Source of the DNA: Salvator merianae
Lineage: Eukaryota > Chordata > Lepidosauria > Squamata > Teiidae
Length of the DNA stretch: 64,000 nucleotides
Direction: 5' to 3'
Assembly: GCA_003586115.2 (NCBI GenBank)
Contig: QVOM02000034.1
Coordinates: 130,545,936-130,609,935, forward strand
Made by a program: the position numbers and the translations under genes. The notes under the pieces were generated by a model. It made no database searches, was not told where the DNA came from, and saw nothing but the letters and a program-made list of their open reading frames with translations. Every line of letters begins with the position of its first letter. The stretch's first letter is position 1. Below are positions 37,500-48,164 of the stretch, piece after piece.

Positions 37500-37835
37500 T
37501 TATTGCATAGCTATTGAAGGTAGTGGTCCAACCAGGAGGGCCTCATCTGCAGATCTTAAGGCACGGGCAGGCTGATATGGGAGAAGACACTCCTTTAGCT
37601 TTTGGGGGCCCAAGCCATTTAGGGCCTTATAGGTTAAGGTTAACACTTTGAATTGGACTCGGTAGTGAATTGGCAGCCAGTGCAGGTCTTTTAAGACCAG
37701 TATGATATACATCCGGCCAGCTGTTCCAGTCAGCAGTCTTGCTGCTGCATTCGGCACCAGTTGCAGCTTCTGAACTGTCTTCAAGGGCAGTCCCATGTAA
37801 AGCGCGTTACAGTAATCCAGTCTGGAAGTTACCAA
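37500..37835 (-). pseudogene. L2 ORF2 C-terminal region
   Basis: The minus strand encodes [20 protein letters not shown], then [34 protein letters not shown] and ALNGLGP. These are the conserved post-reverse-transcriptase blocks of L2-clade LINEs. The reading frame is open for about 111 codons but is separated from the reverse-transcriptase fragment by a disrupted interval (37836-37879). The expected terminal LWN.LP-type block is missing, so the extreme C-terminus has been lost or lies past the element's short 3' end. Confidence 0.85.
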
Positions 37836-37879
37836 TGGATTACTGTGGCCAGATTATCTCTGTCCAGAAGGGGTCATAG

Positions 37880-38736
37880 CTAATGAACCAGCCATAGCCG
37901 GAGGTATGCATTCTTGGCCACCGCCTCCACCTGAGTTTCAAGGGTAAGCGTAGAGTCCAAGAGTACACCCAGATTCCACACCTGTCCATTCCTGGGCAAA
38001 GCAGCCCCATCAAGGGTCAGATGCTTCCCAACTTCCTGGACCCAAGACCCTCTGACACACAGTATCTCTGTCTTGTCTGGATTCAGCTTCAATTTATTGG
38101 CCCTCATCCAGCCCATTACTGCTTCCAGGCACCTGTCCAACACTTCAACCACCCGTCCTGATTCAGATGGCACAGATATGTAGAGCTGGGTGTCACCTGC
38201 ACATTGATGACATCTGACTCCAAATCTCCTGATGATCTCCCCCAGTGGCTTCATATAGATATTGAAAAGCATGGGAGATAAGATCGACCTCTGAGGAACC
38301 CCACAGCTTAGTTCCCAGGATGACGAGCAGGAATCTCCTACAACTACCTTCTGGGGTCAGCCTTGGAGATAGGAGCAGAACCACTGTAACACAGTCCTCC
38401 AACTCCTAAACTCCGTAGTCTCTCCAGAAGGATATCATGATCAGTGGTGTCAAAAGCCGCCGAGAGATCCAGGAGAACCAATAGGGACACATTCCCCTTG
38501 TCTTTCTCCCGGAGAAGGTCATCAAGTAGGGCGACCAAGGTGGTTTCTGTGCCGTAACCAGACCTGAATCCAGATTGAAATGGGTCTAGATAATCAGCTT
38601 CTTCCAAGCATGCTTGTAGTTGAACAGCTACAGCACTCTCTAAGACCTTGCTCAAAAATGGTATGTTGGCCACTGGGTGATAGTTGCTTAAATCATCTGG
38701 ATTCAGGGAGGACTTCTTGAGGAGGGGCCGTACCAC
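37880..38736 (-). pseudogene. L2 reverse transcriptase, inactivated
   Basis: Two frame segments cover the polymerase. The upstream one (38736-38344) has SNYHPVANIPFLSKVLE, the block DPFQSGFRSGYGTETTLVAL, and LLDLSAAFDTTDHDILLERL, which includes the first catalytic aspartate region. The downstream one (38272-37880) has the catalytic loop as CAGDTQLYIS where the family has YADDTQLY: the first aspartate of the DD pair is now glycine. LKLNPDKTEILCV follows. Loss of the catalytic residue plus the frame break between segments shows that the enzyme is dead. The LDLSAAFDT wording places it in L2 rather than CR1. Confidence 0.9.
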
Positions 38737-38851
38737 TGCCTCTTAAGAGCCAGCGGAACCACCCCATCTCTCAAGGAGGCATTTACTACTTCCTGGACCC
38801 ACCCGGTCATACCCTGCTTGCTAGCTTTTATCAACCAAGAAGGGCAAGGAT

Positions 38852-39415
38852 CTAGAAGGAATGTAGTAGGTCAAACTCTAGCAAGCAGCTTGTCCACATC
38901 CTCAGGCCGCAATAATTGAAACTGATCCAAAGTAACAGGACCAGACGGTTCTCTGGATTATTCTCAACTGTGGCATCCAATCCCCCACAAATCTGAGCGA
39001 CTTTGCCCTCAAAGTGCCTTGCAAATTTATCACAGCAGATATTACAAAGCAATTGCCCTTGTTTTCTTGGGCATGATTTTATAAGACCATTTACTACTCG
39101 GAAGAGCTCTGCTGGACGGTTACTTGAGGACGCAATGGTGGCGGAGAAATAAGATCTTTTTGCCGCCATCACTGCCACATGACAGGCACAATAATGTCTT
39201 CTAGCCTGTGTTTGGTCAGATTCACAGTGGGATTTACACCACCTGCACTCTAGGCGGCGACCTTCCTGTTTCATTGCCTGTAACTCTGTAGAATACCAGG
39301 GTGCATTATGGGCTCTACAGGTATGCTGAGGGCACTTGGAAGCAATCATGTTGATGGCTCTGTTCATTTCCTGATTCCAGAGAGAGACCAGAGCCTCGGC
39401 AGGAACATCATCCAT
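38852..39415 (-). pseudogene. L2 ORF2 endonuclease-reverse transcriptase linker
   Basis: The frame encodes NAPWYSTELQAMKQEGRRLE and FSATIASSSNRPAELFRVVN, the conserved linker blocks ('PW...L...K...R..E' and 'Y...I......P..LF..V..L') lying between the endonuclease and polymerase of L2-group proteins. FARHFEGKVAQI fits the following 'F...F..KI' block. It is open for about 187 codons, including a probable chance extension at its C-terminal end, and then loses frame before the polymerase. Confidence 0.8.
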
Positions 39416-39441
39416 GCCAACTGGAAAATCCCCCAGAGCAT

Positions 39442-40039
39442 TCAGGAATCACTCAGATTCCATAAGTCTCTGGGGTTGGACATGGGTCCCCCACCCCCGT
39501 GAAGGGGAGCTATCACTGTCAGTCCAAATTTTACCAGGGAATGATCCATCCATGACAGTGGGCTTATCGTCATCTGTCCTATCAATGGATTTTCATCAGT
39601 CAGCTCTGTGGCAAAGACCCGATCGAGGGTATGGCCTGCTTTGTGAGTTGGGCCACTTACAAACTGAGACAACCCCATAGTTGTCATGAAGGCCATGAAT
39701 ATCTGAGCTGGTCCACTGAGGATAGTCTTCGCATGGATGTTAAAATTTCCCAACACCACTGTGGCAGGGCCCTCTAATACTACATTGGAGATCATCTCAA
39801 CCAGCTCAGATAGGGAGTCTGCTGGGCAGCGGGGTAGGAGGTACACCAGCAACATCCCTATTCTGTTTCCCTGGCCCAGTAACAAGTACAGTCCCTCTGG
39901 TAAGAGAGATGGAAGTCCTATGGACTACAACAACACTCCTTCCCCTCCCTACCAGCCTGGAACAGTGCTGTATTGAATAGCCTAGGAGACAAAGCTGGGT
40001 AAGACTAGGCCCACCCAATTCATCTATCAACATCTCCAT
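39442..40039 (-). pseudogene. L2 apurinic-type endonuclease domain, partial
   Basis: Two overlapping frames carry the C-terminal half of the AP-endonuclease-like domain. The first (from about 40039) reads LGYSIQHCSRLVGRGRSVVV. After a frame shift near 39880 the second gives VVLGNFNIHAK, where the family has GDFNIH, then QFVSGPTHKAGHTLDRVFAT and WMDHSLVKFGL, the SDH-type catalytic block. The GDFN aspartate is replaced by asparagine, so the nuclease would be impaired. The N-terminal half is missing because of 5' truncation. Confidence 0.85.
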
Positions 40040-40564
40040 AATGCTCTTGTACAGCTGACTGTGATATCATATTTCCCATATATCTCATTCTTTTTTCCTT
40101 ATAAAATCAAGCATCATTTGTTCACTTATATAGGCATAACACTCCATTAACTTTCTGTTTCATGGAGTTTTCCAATTTTTGGTTATTATTGTCTTCACTG
40201 CCATGAGCAATTGTTTAACTATGTACCTGTCCTCTTCAATTATTTGACTGTCAAATTTATACAATAAACATATTTCTTTTGACCAGACTATCCTAGTATG
40301 AATTATTTTGTTAATCTCCTTACCAATTTTTTTTCCAAAATTTGGTATAATTACATTACTAATGATCCATGGCTACCTTTGTGATCCACAGGCCAGACAG
40401 TGGACGCAAAGGAAAGTTGACAATGGGCCATTCATGAAGTTCGTCAAGTAAACTCTCCTCAACTTCATAGAGTTCTTCTGAGAATAAACTAGCAGGGGTG
40501 GGATCATGAGCATTATTTTTAAATCTTGGGAGAAATAAATAATAAATGCGTTCTGGTATATCCT

Positions 40565-40685
40565 AAAGCTTTCTTGCTGAAACTAAGCAAGGGTAGATCT
40601 TACATCTATGTCCCGCGGTAGAAAGTTGTCTGAAAACTCCATGCTAGCCTCCTTGGGGATCCGTGGAGTAAAATGGAAGATATAT
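40565..40685 (+). mobile_element. possible 5S rRNA-derived SINE, degraded
   Basis: TTGCTGAAACTAAGCAAGGG resembles the 5S internal promoter region (GAAGCTAAGCAGGGT), followed by a distant match to the rest of 5S and then 'tggggatcc', as in squamate 5S-derived SINEs. Heavily diverged, so only a tentative call. Confidence 0.35.
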
Positions 40686-40749
40686 AATGTCAAAAACAAC
40701 AGAGTATACTACTATGAATATTAGTGTCATTGGTTGCTAATGTCAGCGT

Positions 40750-41335
40750 ACTGGATATGAAGACTTCACACATCAGGACGCTCACTAGCACAGTGTATTC
40801 ACATTTTGTGGAGGCCCTAGTGATTGGGAGCATCTGCTGATGTTCCCAATCGCTACTAGTTGTGGACAACAAAATTGTATTGTGGACAAAATACACAGCT
40901 GTATCAGGAGAAGCTGGACTGCTCCCGGTACTCAGCATTCACACCTACTTCTGGGTGCAAACTATATAGGCCACAGCATGGCATGGCTGCAGCTGTGCAC
41001 TCATGTGGCATGTACCCAGTTGTCATGGCAGTGGCTGGACATTTCTGTGGCCACTGTCTTGGCAGATGGCCAGCGTTCGCACTGTGAGTGTTGGAAGCCG
41101 ATTTCCAGGCTGTTCCAGCCCTCGCAGTGTGGATGGCCACCACACTGCAGGGACTGTTCCACGTTAGGTGCAGCCTATGCTAGTGTTGCTTGGCTGTTCC
41201 ATCTTCTGACTTCTCAAAGAATAGAGATCCTGTACTCACTGCTGGAAGGATACTATTGCACAGTCCATCAGAGCTTCGATTGCAAAATCTCTGACATTCC
41301 AGTTATTTCAGGTGCTAAGATCAATGTGTCTTGAG
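40750..41335. mobile_element. hAT-like MITE (GGGCCTGTTTGCACT family), diverged copy
   Basis: CTCACTAGCACAGTG and CACATTTTGTGGAGGCC match, in reverse, the insert at 49225-49705 (GGCCTCTGCAAAATGTGG and CACTTTGCTAGTGAG). Central parts share 'gcatctgc' with 57939-58334. Terminal repeats are not intact here. Chance open frames of up to 164 codons have no recognisable domain. Confidence 0.55.
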
Positions 41336-42463
41336 ATGTATGGAGGCACCATTTGCTACTCTTCCTCAACATTCAAAATGTCTTTGTCCAGTTTATGCAA
41401 GTTTGGATTTGTTTTACACCTGGACAGCCGGCTGCCTGGGCATCTAACTTAATTACATTTTAAATCTGCAATAGTTTTTGAACTACCCTAGTTATTTTGT
41501 TCTCTACTCTTTGAGTTTTATGCTGTTTGGTTTTTTTTAATGGTTTGTTATGTACTGTCAATGATATTTTAGCTTGTTTACCTTTGTGTAGTACATCTTC
41601 TAGATCTTAAACAATAAGACAGGCTGTAAATACTATCAGTGAAAAAATCCTGTGTAGATTGGTACAAGGTTTAAGCCAGAGAACAAAATGGCATGCCTGC
41701 TCCATTCCATGTCCAGAAGCAGACTGGAACAGCAGCTGGATTATATTATACCTTTAGTGTCTTCTACTGCATATGAAACAACAGGCTAAATATAGGGGCA
41801 AGGCTTGCTGTGAAACATACAAGCTCTCTTCTCAAATAGGTGGGAAGGAGCTGGGAGTTTATGTGGTACAGCTAGGACATTTCGTCTGCTATTCTCAGAA
41901 TCTGCTACCTGGAGTGGCCCAATGGCAAAATGAGGAGACCTTAATAGTTGATGCATCTCAACAAAGCTGCATGCCATCTCCATCTCCATTACCAGAGAAT
42001 TCCACAGCTGGATTCCACTACAGAGGGAGTCTACCTGGAGTTACCACTCTTGACCATAAAATTCACTGGTAGACTTTCAAGGTAACCTTCCTTACAGGAT
42101 TGTTATGAGGGCAAAATGGAGTGAAGAAGTAAATTTTAGGATTTAGGGAAAACCTGAATGCAATCCCATTTTGTTAAGGAGTAAAATGTTCATCACCCCA
42201 AGCTTTTGGAAGAAATTTCTGAATTTTTTCACCCATATTGATGAGGATTAAAATGGGAAGTCTATTTGGCTTCCCCTATTAGAGCACCACAATAAAACTG
42301 TTAGATTTCACCCTACTGAACCATTACCCCTTCAGAAATGGTTACTAATTAATTCTGCCCTTATTTGAAATTATTAACACCAGCCAATTTATTTTGTTTC
42401 ATCTTGATTTTATCCATAGAAATGAGCTTTTTAAATTTTATTTATTTATTTATTTATTTACTG

Positions 42464-42599
42464 GTTAACTTCATTCTTACTTCCATTTTATTGTATTATC
42501 TGATTAGTCTTATTGTTCATACTTTTTGGAAACTTTCTTGTTACATATATACTTTGACTGAATGTTTGTACTGGTACAAAATTAAATTAAAAAAAAAAA
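42464..42599 (+). mobile_element. possible LINE 3' tail
   Basis: AT-rich sequence ends in an 11-13-base A run (42586-42599) preceded by AAATTAAATT, like L1 3' ends elsewhere in the window. No ORF or target duplication supports it. Confidence 0.3.
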
Positions 42600-42767
42600 G
42601 GGAAGTACCTGATGGGATATACCATAGAAGAATGTGATTTTGCTCACTTTTACTTATTTTTTGGATAACTATTTGTATAATCAATTCTATTAATAGTTGG
42701 ATATTTGTGGTTATCCTAAGTAACATTTTAGATAACCCTTGTATATCGTCTCTTTCTCTTTGTCTAT

Positions 42768-42811
42768 CTCTCATACATACACAAATGCACACACACAAAC
42801 ACACACACACG
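42768..42811. repeat. CA-rich microsatellite
   Basis: Interrupted CA dinucleotides (ACACACAAACACACACACAC and flanks). Confidence 0.85.
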
Positions 42812-43412
42812 ACCTTCTACAGTAATGGCTCTGTGCTAGTGAGGCCATGTGGCAATTACAATCAGAACTTGGTTTGGAGAGATGAAAGGTGTCATACCAA
42901 TCAGCATATCACTGCTCCCCACCACAGTTTTTCCCGCTGTCACACCTCTTCCACCCACTAAAGATCCTGGAGAAGGATGTCCAAGTGCCAGCACCAACAG
43001 AAACCAATCCTGCTACCCACACATTTATCTGATTTATAACATTTTGTCTCCTTTAGATTTATTCACCCAGATCTCTCCTGCTACCTTCTTTTCATATCTA
43101 TTGTTTTTATTTATCATCTAGTGCAAGAAGATGATGTAATGGTTTTTAAATGAACCCAAGGCCCTTAAGAAGTCATTAGTACAGGGAACACAAATTTAGG
43201 CTATTCCTGCTGCTTGGGAAAGTTAAGAAAGAGTTACAGTTACAATCAAAACCATTCAGCCCCCATTGTAAATTAGGTTTATTTGCTGAATTTACAAACT
43301 GTCAGTTGTTTTCAAAAAGCCAATCAAACAAGAACAATGTAAATAGCTCAACACAACTAATATAACACATGTTTTCTTCAAATCCAACACAAAATGCCAC
43401 TTTCAGTGACTA

Positions 43413-44170
43413 CTGCAGTGTCAGAAGTATTCAAGCCCCTGAATATAATCCCTAATAAGAGCACACATGTGCAAATCAGGTGTTGTCCAAGCACACCTGA
43501 TGCAACTAATCAAGGGCTTCATTAGCTGCATCAGGTGGGCTTGAGATAAAAGATATCAAATACCTGACTGGCCTAGGGCTTTCTTGACTGCAATATTTGA
43601 TGGCATGTTAGAAATATGTCTAAGTCAAGGGAGTAGTCCAAAAAGGTAGGAGAAGAGATCATTGCCTTTCGCAAACGGGGAAAGGTTTACAAAAAGATAG
43701 CAAAGGCACTGAATGTTCTTGGTGATACAGTACGAAGCATAGTTCACAAGTTCAAAGCTAAAGGAACAGTGGCTACACTAGCTGGGCATGGCAGAAAGAG
43801 AAAGCTATCAGCGGCTGCCACCAGATTTCTGGGGAGGCAGGTGGTCAAAAACCCTTGAGTGACTGCAAAAGACGGGCAGCAAGATTTGATGGCAGCAGGC
43901 ACTGAAGTTTCCATCTGCACAGTACTAAATGCTGAAGGTCGTCATGCCTGAACTCCAAGACATACACCTCTACTGACCCAAAAGCACAAGAAAAGTCTGC
44001 TCCAATGTGCTCAAAACCATATAAATAAGCCACAGATGTTTTCGGATTCTGTTCTGTGGAGGAAAATGGAAACAAAAAGGGAACTTTTTGGGCCTATGGA
44101 TCAGTGGTATGTCTGGAGGAGGAAGAATGAAGCATACACTGAAAAGAACACTCTGCCGACAGTGAAGCAT
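43413..44170 (+). mobile_element. Tc1-like transposon, 3'-truncated
   Basis: The left end has a Tc1-style terminus (CAGTGTCAGAAGTATTCAAG from 43416) next to TA at 43411-43412, then an untranslated leader and a transposase pseudogene in one frame. The element stops abruptly after the codons for TVKH; the last third of the transposase and the right terminal repeat are missing. L2 sequence follows within tens of bases. Confidence 0.8.
43650..44170 (+). pseudogene. Tc1-like transposase pseudogene
   Basis: In one frame the plus strand gives an N-terminal helix-turn-helix region (IAFRKRGKVYKKIAKALNVL, then TVRSIVHKFKAKGTVATLAG and GRKRKLS), followed by TPLLTQKHKKSLLQCAQNHI, the start of the DDE catalytic domain, ELFGPMDQWYVWRRKNEAY and ending at TVKH. 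Two in-frame TGA stops occur where the family has arginine (after KNP, and before TPRH), consistent with CGA-to-TGA decay at methylated CpGs. The catalytic WSDET block reads WRKMET, with the aspartate lost and one extra codon. Everything after TVKH is missing. Confidence 0.85.
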
Positions 44171-44189
44171 TTTTTTAACTACATAGTAG

Positions 44190-44480
44190 TAGCATTAAGA
44201 TCAGATGAAGTCTGCCTTTTCCATAACTGCAAAACTACTCCAGAAAGTATATGATGAAGGCCGAAAAATAAATATGAGATATAACAGGCACACTTCCCTA
44301 ATATCCAAAGATAAGGCAACCAAAGTTCCTTTAGAGCCAGAACAAGTCCTGAAGTCATGTTGAAATGCATCAAGATGCTTTGCTTCTTTCAAATACAGCA
44401 AAAGTTGCTTAGCACAACTTTTGCTCCAAAAGAAAGTATTAGTGTCTGATTGGACAGTACTTCTTATAGAGTTCAAAGTG
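44190..44480 (-). pseudogene. L2-clade reverse transcriptase fragment
   Basis: The minus strand encodes YLKEAKHLDAFQHDFRTCSG then SKGTLVALSLD, aligning with YLDPFQSGFRSGYGTETTLVAL of the copy at 38.5 kb, and further on SGVVLQLW, resembling the 'G..L.WF.SYL' block with the intervening AFDT region missing or scrambled. It is an old, diverged fragment of about 290 bases adjoining the broken end of the Tc1 element. Confidence 0.6.
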
Positions 44481-45025
44481 ACTGGGGAGTCTCTTTAGGA
44501 AAGACTCACCGCTACCTCTTCCAAGGTAGCTGGAACAATTTCTTTCTACAGCAGACTTGTGCAAACTGCCATTTGATCCTGTTCAAATGGCAATAAAGAG
44601 CCTGGAACACTACGGATATAGAAGTAATGGTGATGTCAGCGTAGTTGAATGAGCCGCTGAGTTCCTCTGCTCCTTAAGGACCACTAGGTGCCAAGGAGAG
44701 CACCAGGCTTGCTAGGTGAAGTACCTAACAGTTTTGGCCTCTTTACTGCTATTCGAACCAGATCAAACGATGGTTCACACACGCATATTCCGCAGTGAGA
44801 CATTCACAATCCTTTGCAATCACATTGACCTTTTTTACCTTTATCTGCCTCTTTCCCCTGGCAACAGATAGCTTTAGGCTGGAATAGCAGGAAATAAAGT
44901 CACAGTTTAGCACTTCCCTGACATTCTCAAGAAATGAAAGTCAAGGTGTTCCATGAAACCCTGAAACCTCTCACCAGTGACTTTCTGGGCAACAATTAAT
45001 AAGGAAATATAGAACATTATAAAAG
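44481..45025. other. unassigned sequence
   Basis: No gene or clear repeat was seen. A weak CTCF-like word (CCACTAGGTGCC, 44681-44692) is present. Confidence 0.35.
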
Positions 45026-45035
45026 AAAAAACCTA

Positions 45036-45403
45036 CATTGCACCTGAACTATTAATTCTACTTTTTTCAGGGACCAAAATAAAGACTCTAAATAGAAAAC
45101 TGTAATAAAATTCATGCTTACAGCTGTGAAATTAGTTCTTACACAAAATAGGAAAGCAAACATAAAATTAACCAAAGATAATTGGTATATTAAGTTGTGG
45201 CGACTAGCAATTAATGAATATTTAACAGAAAAAAAAGAGAGTGATGAGAATGCCAATGAAGCAAGCTTTCTTTAACATCTGGAGCCCAATTATTTATTGA
45301 ACAGTATCAGATGATATTATATTACCAGAAAAACACATATTGTCTTATTGGGTTAGAGAAGGAATATAATGGTTACGTGGAAGTAAATGTGTATGTAAAA
45401 CAA
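45036..45403 (+). mobile_element. 5'-truncated L1 ORF2 3' end
   Basis: The plus strand, with frame breaks, encodes LAINEYLTEKK-like residues then FNIWSPIIY and TVSDDIILPEKHILSYWVRE, the usual C-terminal sequence of squamate-type L1 ORF2, and ends in an A-rich tail. AAAAAACCTA occurs at 45026-45035 and 45404-45413, a possible 10-bp target duplication, although A-richness makes chance possible. Confidence 0.65.
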
Positions 45404-45460
45404 AAAAAACCTAGTGACAATTATCATTGCATTTTTAAGTAAGAAATGTAAGATATTAAG

Positions 45461-45617
45461 GCAATGATTATCAACCTGGGGTACAGGTACCCCCAGTGGT
45501 ACAAACCAGGAAAAGGCACTTACAGTTGCAACTATAACAGCAACTATTTTGAAGGGTACAATTTATGGAAATAGGCTGCCAAAGGGTATGCAAATGAAAA
45601 AAGGTTAAAGATCACAG
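45461..45617. mobile_element. hAT-like MITE
   Basis: The left end AATGATTATCAACCTGGGG and right end AAAAGGTTAAAGATCAC are imperfect inverted repeats of the widespread 'ggttctcaacctg' hAT (Charlie-like) terminus. About 155 bases, non-coding. Confidence 0.6.
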
Positions 45618-46424
45618 TATTAAGTTATATCACCACCTTAATGTATATAGTTGTATCAAAACTGAATGTTGAAATTTCATTAATAAAAATAATTCATAAA
45701 TAACCCCCCAAAGAAAGAAGTACTGCATATGTAGAAAAAAATTCTTCCTGCCCCTCCTGTTGCCCTCATCCCATTTGCTGTTTGATCATGTTTCATTGCT
45801 TGCAGTTCCCTAGAAAATTAGGCTGTGCCTATTCTTTTACAGCACCAGAAAGAAAACCCCCAAGAGTGTTTCTTACATTGTACATTTACATCTCACCATT
45901 CCACAGTGAGACCGTGTCTTTGGTGGAATGTCTTCCGCCTTTTAAGATCCAAAGGTGTTACCTTGAACTCGATTCACTGACGCACTTGCACACACTCATC
46001 ATTTAACTGTAGCTAACAGAAAGTAAATAATGTAAATTTTCTATTAGACCCCCACCCTATAGAACCTTTTCTTGTTTTTGTGTTCGTAGTTGTTCAAAAG
46101 CAAAAGAACAGGACAGAACATATTACCATAATTAACCCCTCAGTTTTCTGCTTTTTGCCTGTCAGACACCTTGGGGTTCTGGCCAGGTATTATTTTCCCA
46201 AAATAATCAGGATCCTGTACTGGTTTCCTGCCAATCCTTCACATTAGGTGTTTTGTGACTTCTGCAGTCTATCTACAGATAAATCTTGCAGGGGGAGGGG
46301 GCATAGGAAAATATGCAGCTCCCCCACTTTATACTTGAAAACAGTAAATACTTTTGCACTCCCTTAAGAACTACCAAATGTGTTTTGGCATGTACTTTCA
46401 TAGTTTCCACTCACTGCTGTGTCC

Positions 46425-46725
46425 AATTTCAAGGGACTGAAACTAACATATAAAGCCCTAAACAGCTTGGGCCCTAAAGCTGTTGGAGCACCTACTCCCT
46501 TATAGACTTGTCCATCACTTAAGATCAGCAAAGGGCAGGGGCTTCCTTGTCACTTCGGCATTTTCACTGTAAGGGAGGACCTCCTCTGCATTGGCCACTG
46601 GTTTGTGAAATAGCCTTCCCCTAGAAGTCTGCCAGGCAAAAACATTATACATGTTTGGATGCCCAGTGAAGATGCACCTCTTAATCTAGGCATTTGGCTG
46701 CTAGTTTCCTTCCTATTACTCTAGT
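46425..46725 (+). pseudogene. L2/CR1-group LINE C-terminal fragment
   Basis: The plus strand encodes YKALNSLGPKAVGAPTPL, the same block as [11 protein letters not shown] at 37.6 kb, and further on sequence fitting the 'LPxE.R.A......F...L..HLL' terminal block (SLPGKNIIHVWMPSEDAPLN in a shifted frame). Only the tail of the polyprotein remains; frames are interrupted. Confidence 0.6.
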
Positions 46726-46746
46726 GCTTCCCCTTTTAGTTTTAAG

Positions 46747-46883
46747 ACTGGATCCAGATGTTACTTCCTTATTCTGCTATATTTGGATGTTCTGGAATAA
46801 AGCATGGATATTCTGGAATATCTATGCTTTATTACAGAATATCCAAATATAGCAGAATAAGGAAATGCAGTCTGGATGCAGTT
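46747..46883. mobile_element. near-perfect palindromic MITE
   Basis: Two arms of about 62 bases, meeting at the centre near 46815, differ at only a few positions. Both contain TTCCTTATTCTGCTATATTT then GGATRTTCTGKAATAAAGCA, with outer ends related to CTGCATCCAGA. The transcript would form a long hairpin. Same family as 2786-2904. Confidence 0.75.
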
Positions 46884-46940
46884 TTAGAGTTTTAACTTTT
46901 ATATTTAATTTGTAAGCTGTCCTTAGGTGGTATCAAAATA

Positions 46941-47000
46941 TGGATGGATGGAAGGAAGGAAGGAAGGAAGGAAGGAAGGAAGGAAGGAAGGAAGGAAGGG
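46941..47000. repeat. (GGAA)n tetranucleotide repeat
   Basis: Two GGAT units followed by about 12 GGAA units. GGAA arrays can act as ETS-factor binding platforms. Confidence 0.95.
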
Positions 47001-48164
47001 TTGGATCTATCATTTTATTTGTAATCTCATAGTGTCTTTACAGCAATAGTTTTTATAGCATAGCTTTAGGGAACTCTATACTTCTTCAGAAACTTCTCAA
47101 ATGTTTCTCAAAGATTAGTATCGATATATTAATTTCTCTGGAATTCCAGTTTGTCCATCACTCCCAACCCAGTCTTCTGCAATTCATAGCTGCCGGTGTA
47201 AAGTGAATGTACATGAAATGATCATGAAACCCAAAAGTCCTGGTCAGCTGCCTTTAGAATCCCTATCAAGTCCTGGGGCTCAGTGGCTGACTAATCTCTT
47301 GACAGGTAATCAATACAGGAAAGTTTCCTTGCAGTTAAACTGTTAAAAATAACCACTAGTCTGTAGACTGGTGTACTTCAATACTGGCGGAATGAACTGT
47401 GGTTTGTGGTTACCAGAGTCTGACAAGATGTAAGTCTGTGGTGTGTATAGTAATTGTACCCTAAGATGCAAAATAAAGAAGGTGCTGTCAGTCCTTTGAA
47501 CACCAGTGTGCATAACATTGGGACTGAAGACCATGACAGAAATAAAGTCATTGACCCCAAGTTACAAAATGGCATTGCAACGAAGCTCAGGCTGAGAGGT
47601 TGTTATTTTTAATGCAAGCTTTATTGGAGTATTAAAATGCAAGACAGCAAAGAGAGCTGGGGAAGAACCATTTCTTGGAATTCTATCCTGTTTTATTTTA
47701 ACATTTTATTGATCTTTTCTGCTGTAGTAAGCAGCAGATAGTATCCTTCCTGTTCTTAGAGAGATCAAGATCGGATACTATTGTTTAAGAATAGATGCAG
47801 GGAAAAACCTGTGTACAATATTTTAACCTCCAATGTTATTATCGATCATTTACCTTCTTGGCAGAGACCACATGAATCACATGTTTTGACTAGTTAACAG
47901 AATATAAATAAAAGACTATTTTTAATATACTTAATGTGGCACAAATACAATACTGTACATATATTTAAGTCATATTACTTTAGATTGCAAAGGACTAATC
48001 CATTCAGGCATAAAGATTAACTGGCCAACTGCCTGTGAAGAGATACTAAAATTAAAGAAATACCCAAATTCTTGATTATGCTGATACCTTGTTGGTGGAG
48101 GGGAACCATGCTGTTTGTGCTTCCTACAGGAGAAGTATACAGATTCAGTTTATTATTAATTAAT
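47001..48164. other. unassigned AT-rich sequence
   Basis: No gene or clear repeat was seen. Confidence 0.45.

Larger units (their letters stand above)
37490..40075 (-). mobile_element. L2-clade LINE, 5'-truncated, decayed
   Basis: About 2.6 kb of a single-ORF2 LINE in minus orientation: partial endonuclease, linker, reverse transcriptase and C-terminal region in correct order, broken by frameshifts and stops. Its 3' end is an AATA-type tetranucleotide tail (37470-37493), typical of L2/CR1-group LINEs. The 5' end falls inside the endonuclease domain. It interrupts an older L1. Confidence 0.85.
37238..40345 (-). mobile_element. 5'-truncated L1 carrying a nested L2
   Basis: The 12-base word TATAATTACATT occurs at 37226-37237 and 40346-40357, bracketing the composite. 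L1 sequence is found at both ends only. On the minus strand 40345-40085 encodes an L1 ORF2 C-terminal stretch (QLLMAVKTIITKNWKTP, then a stop, then MLDFIRKK). About 37490-37243 gives the ORF2 end and 3' UTR (WTEMEYKRQLKS-like, then an A-rich tail). A 2.6-kb L2 splits them. The L1 was truncated on arrival, and the L2 came later. Confidence 0.75.
41336..43412. other. mostly unassigned AT-rich sequence
   Basis: No gene was seen. It contains a TTTA tetranucleotide run (42436-42463) and a CA-rich microsatellite (42768-42811). Confidence 0.4.

Noticed and set aside
40840..41334. 164-codon plus-strand frame
   Set aside because: It lies within a hAT-like MITE copy, whose relatives at 49225 and 57939 do not keep the frame open.
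44681..44692. CTCF-like word CCACTAGGTGCC
   Set aside because: It lacks the downstream GGCGC part of the core and has no supporting context.
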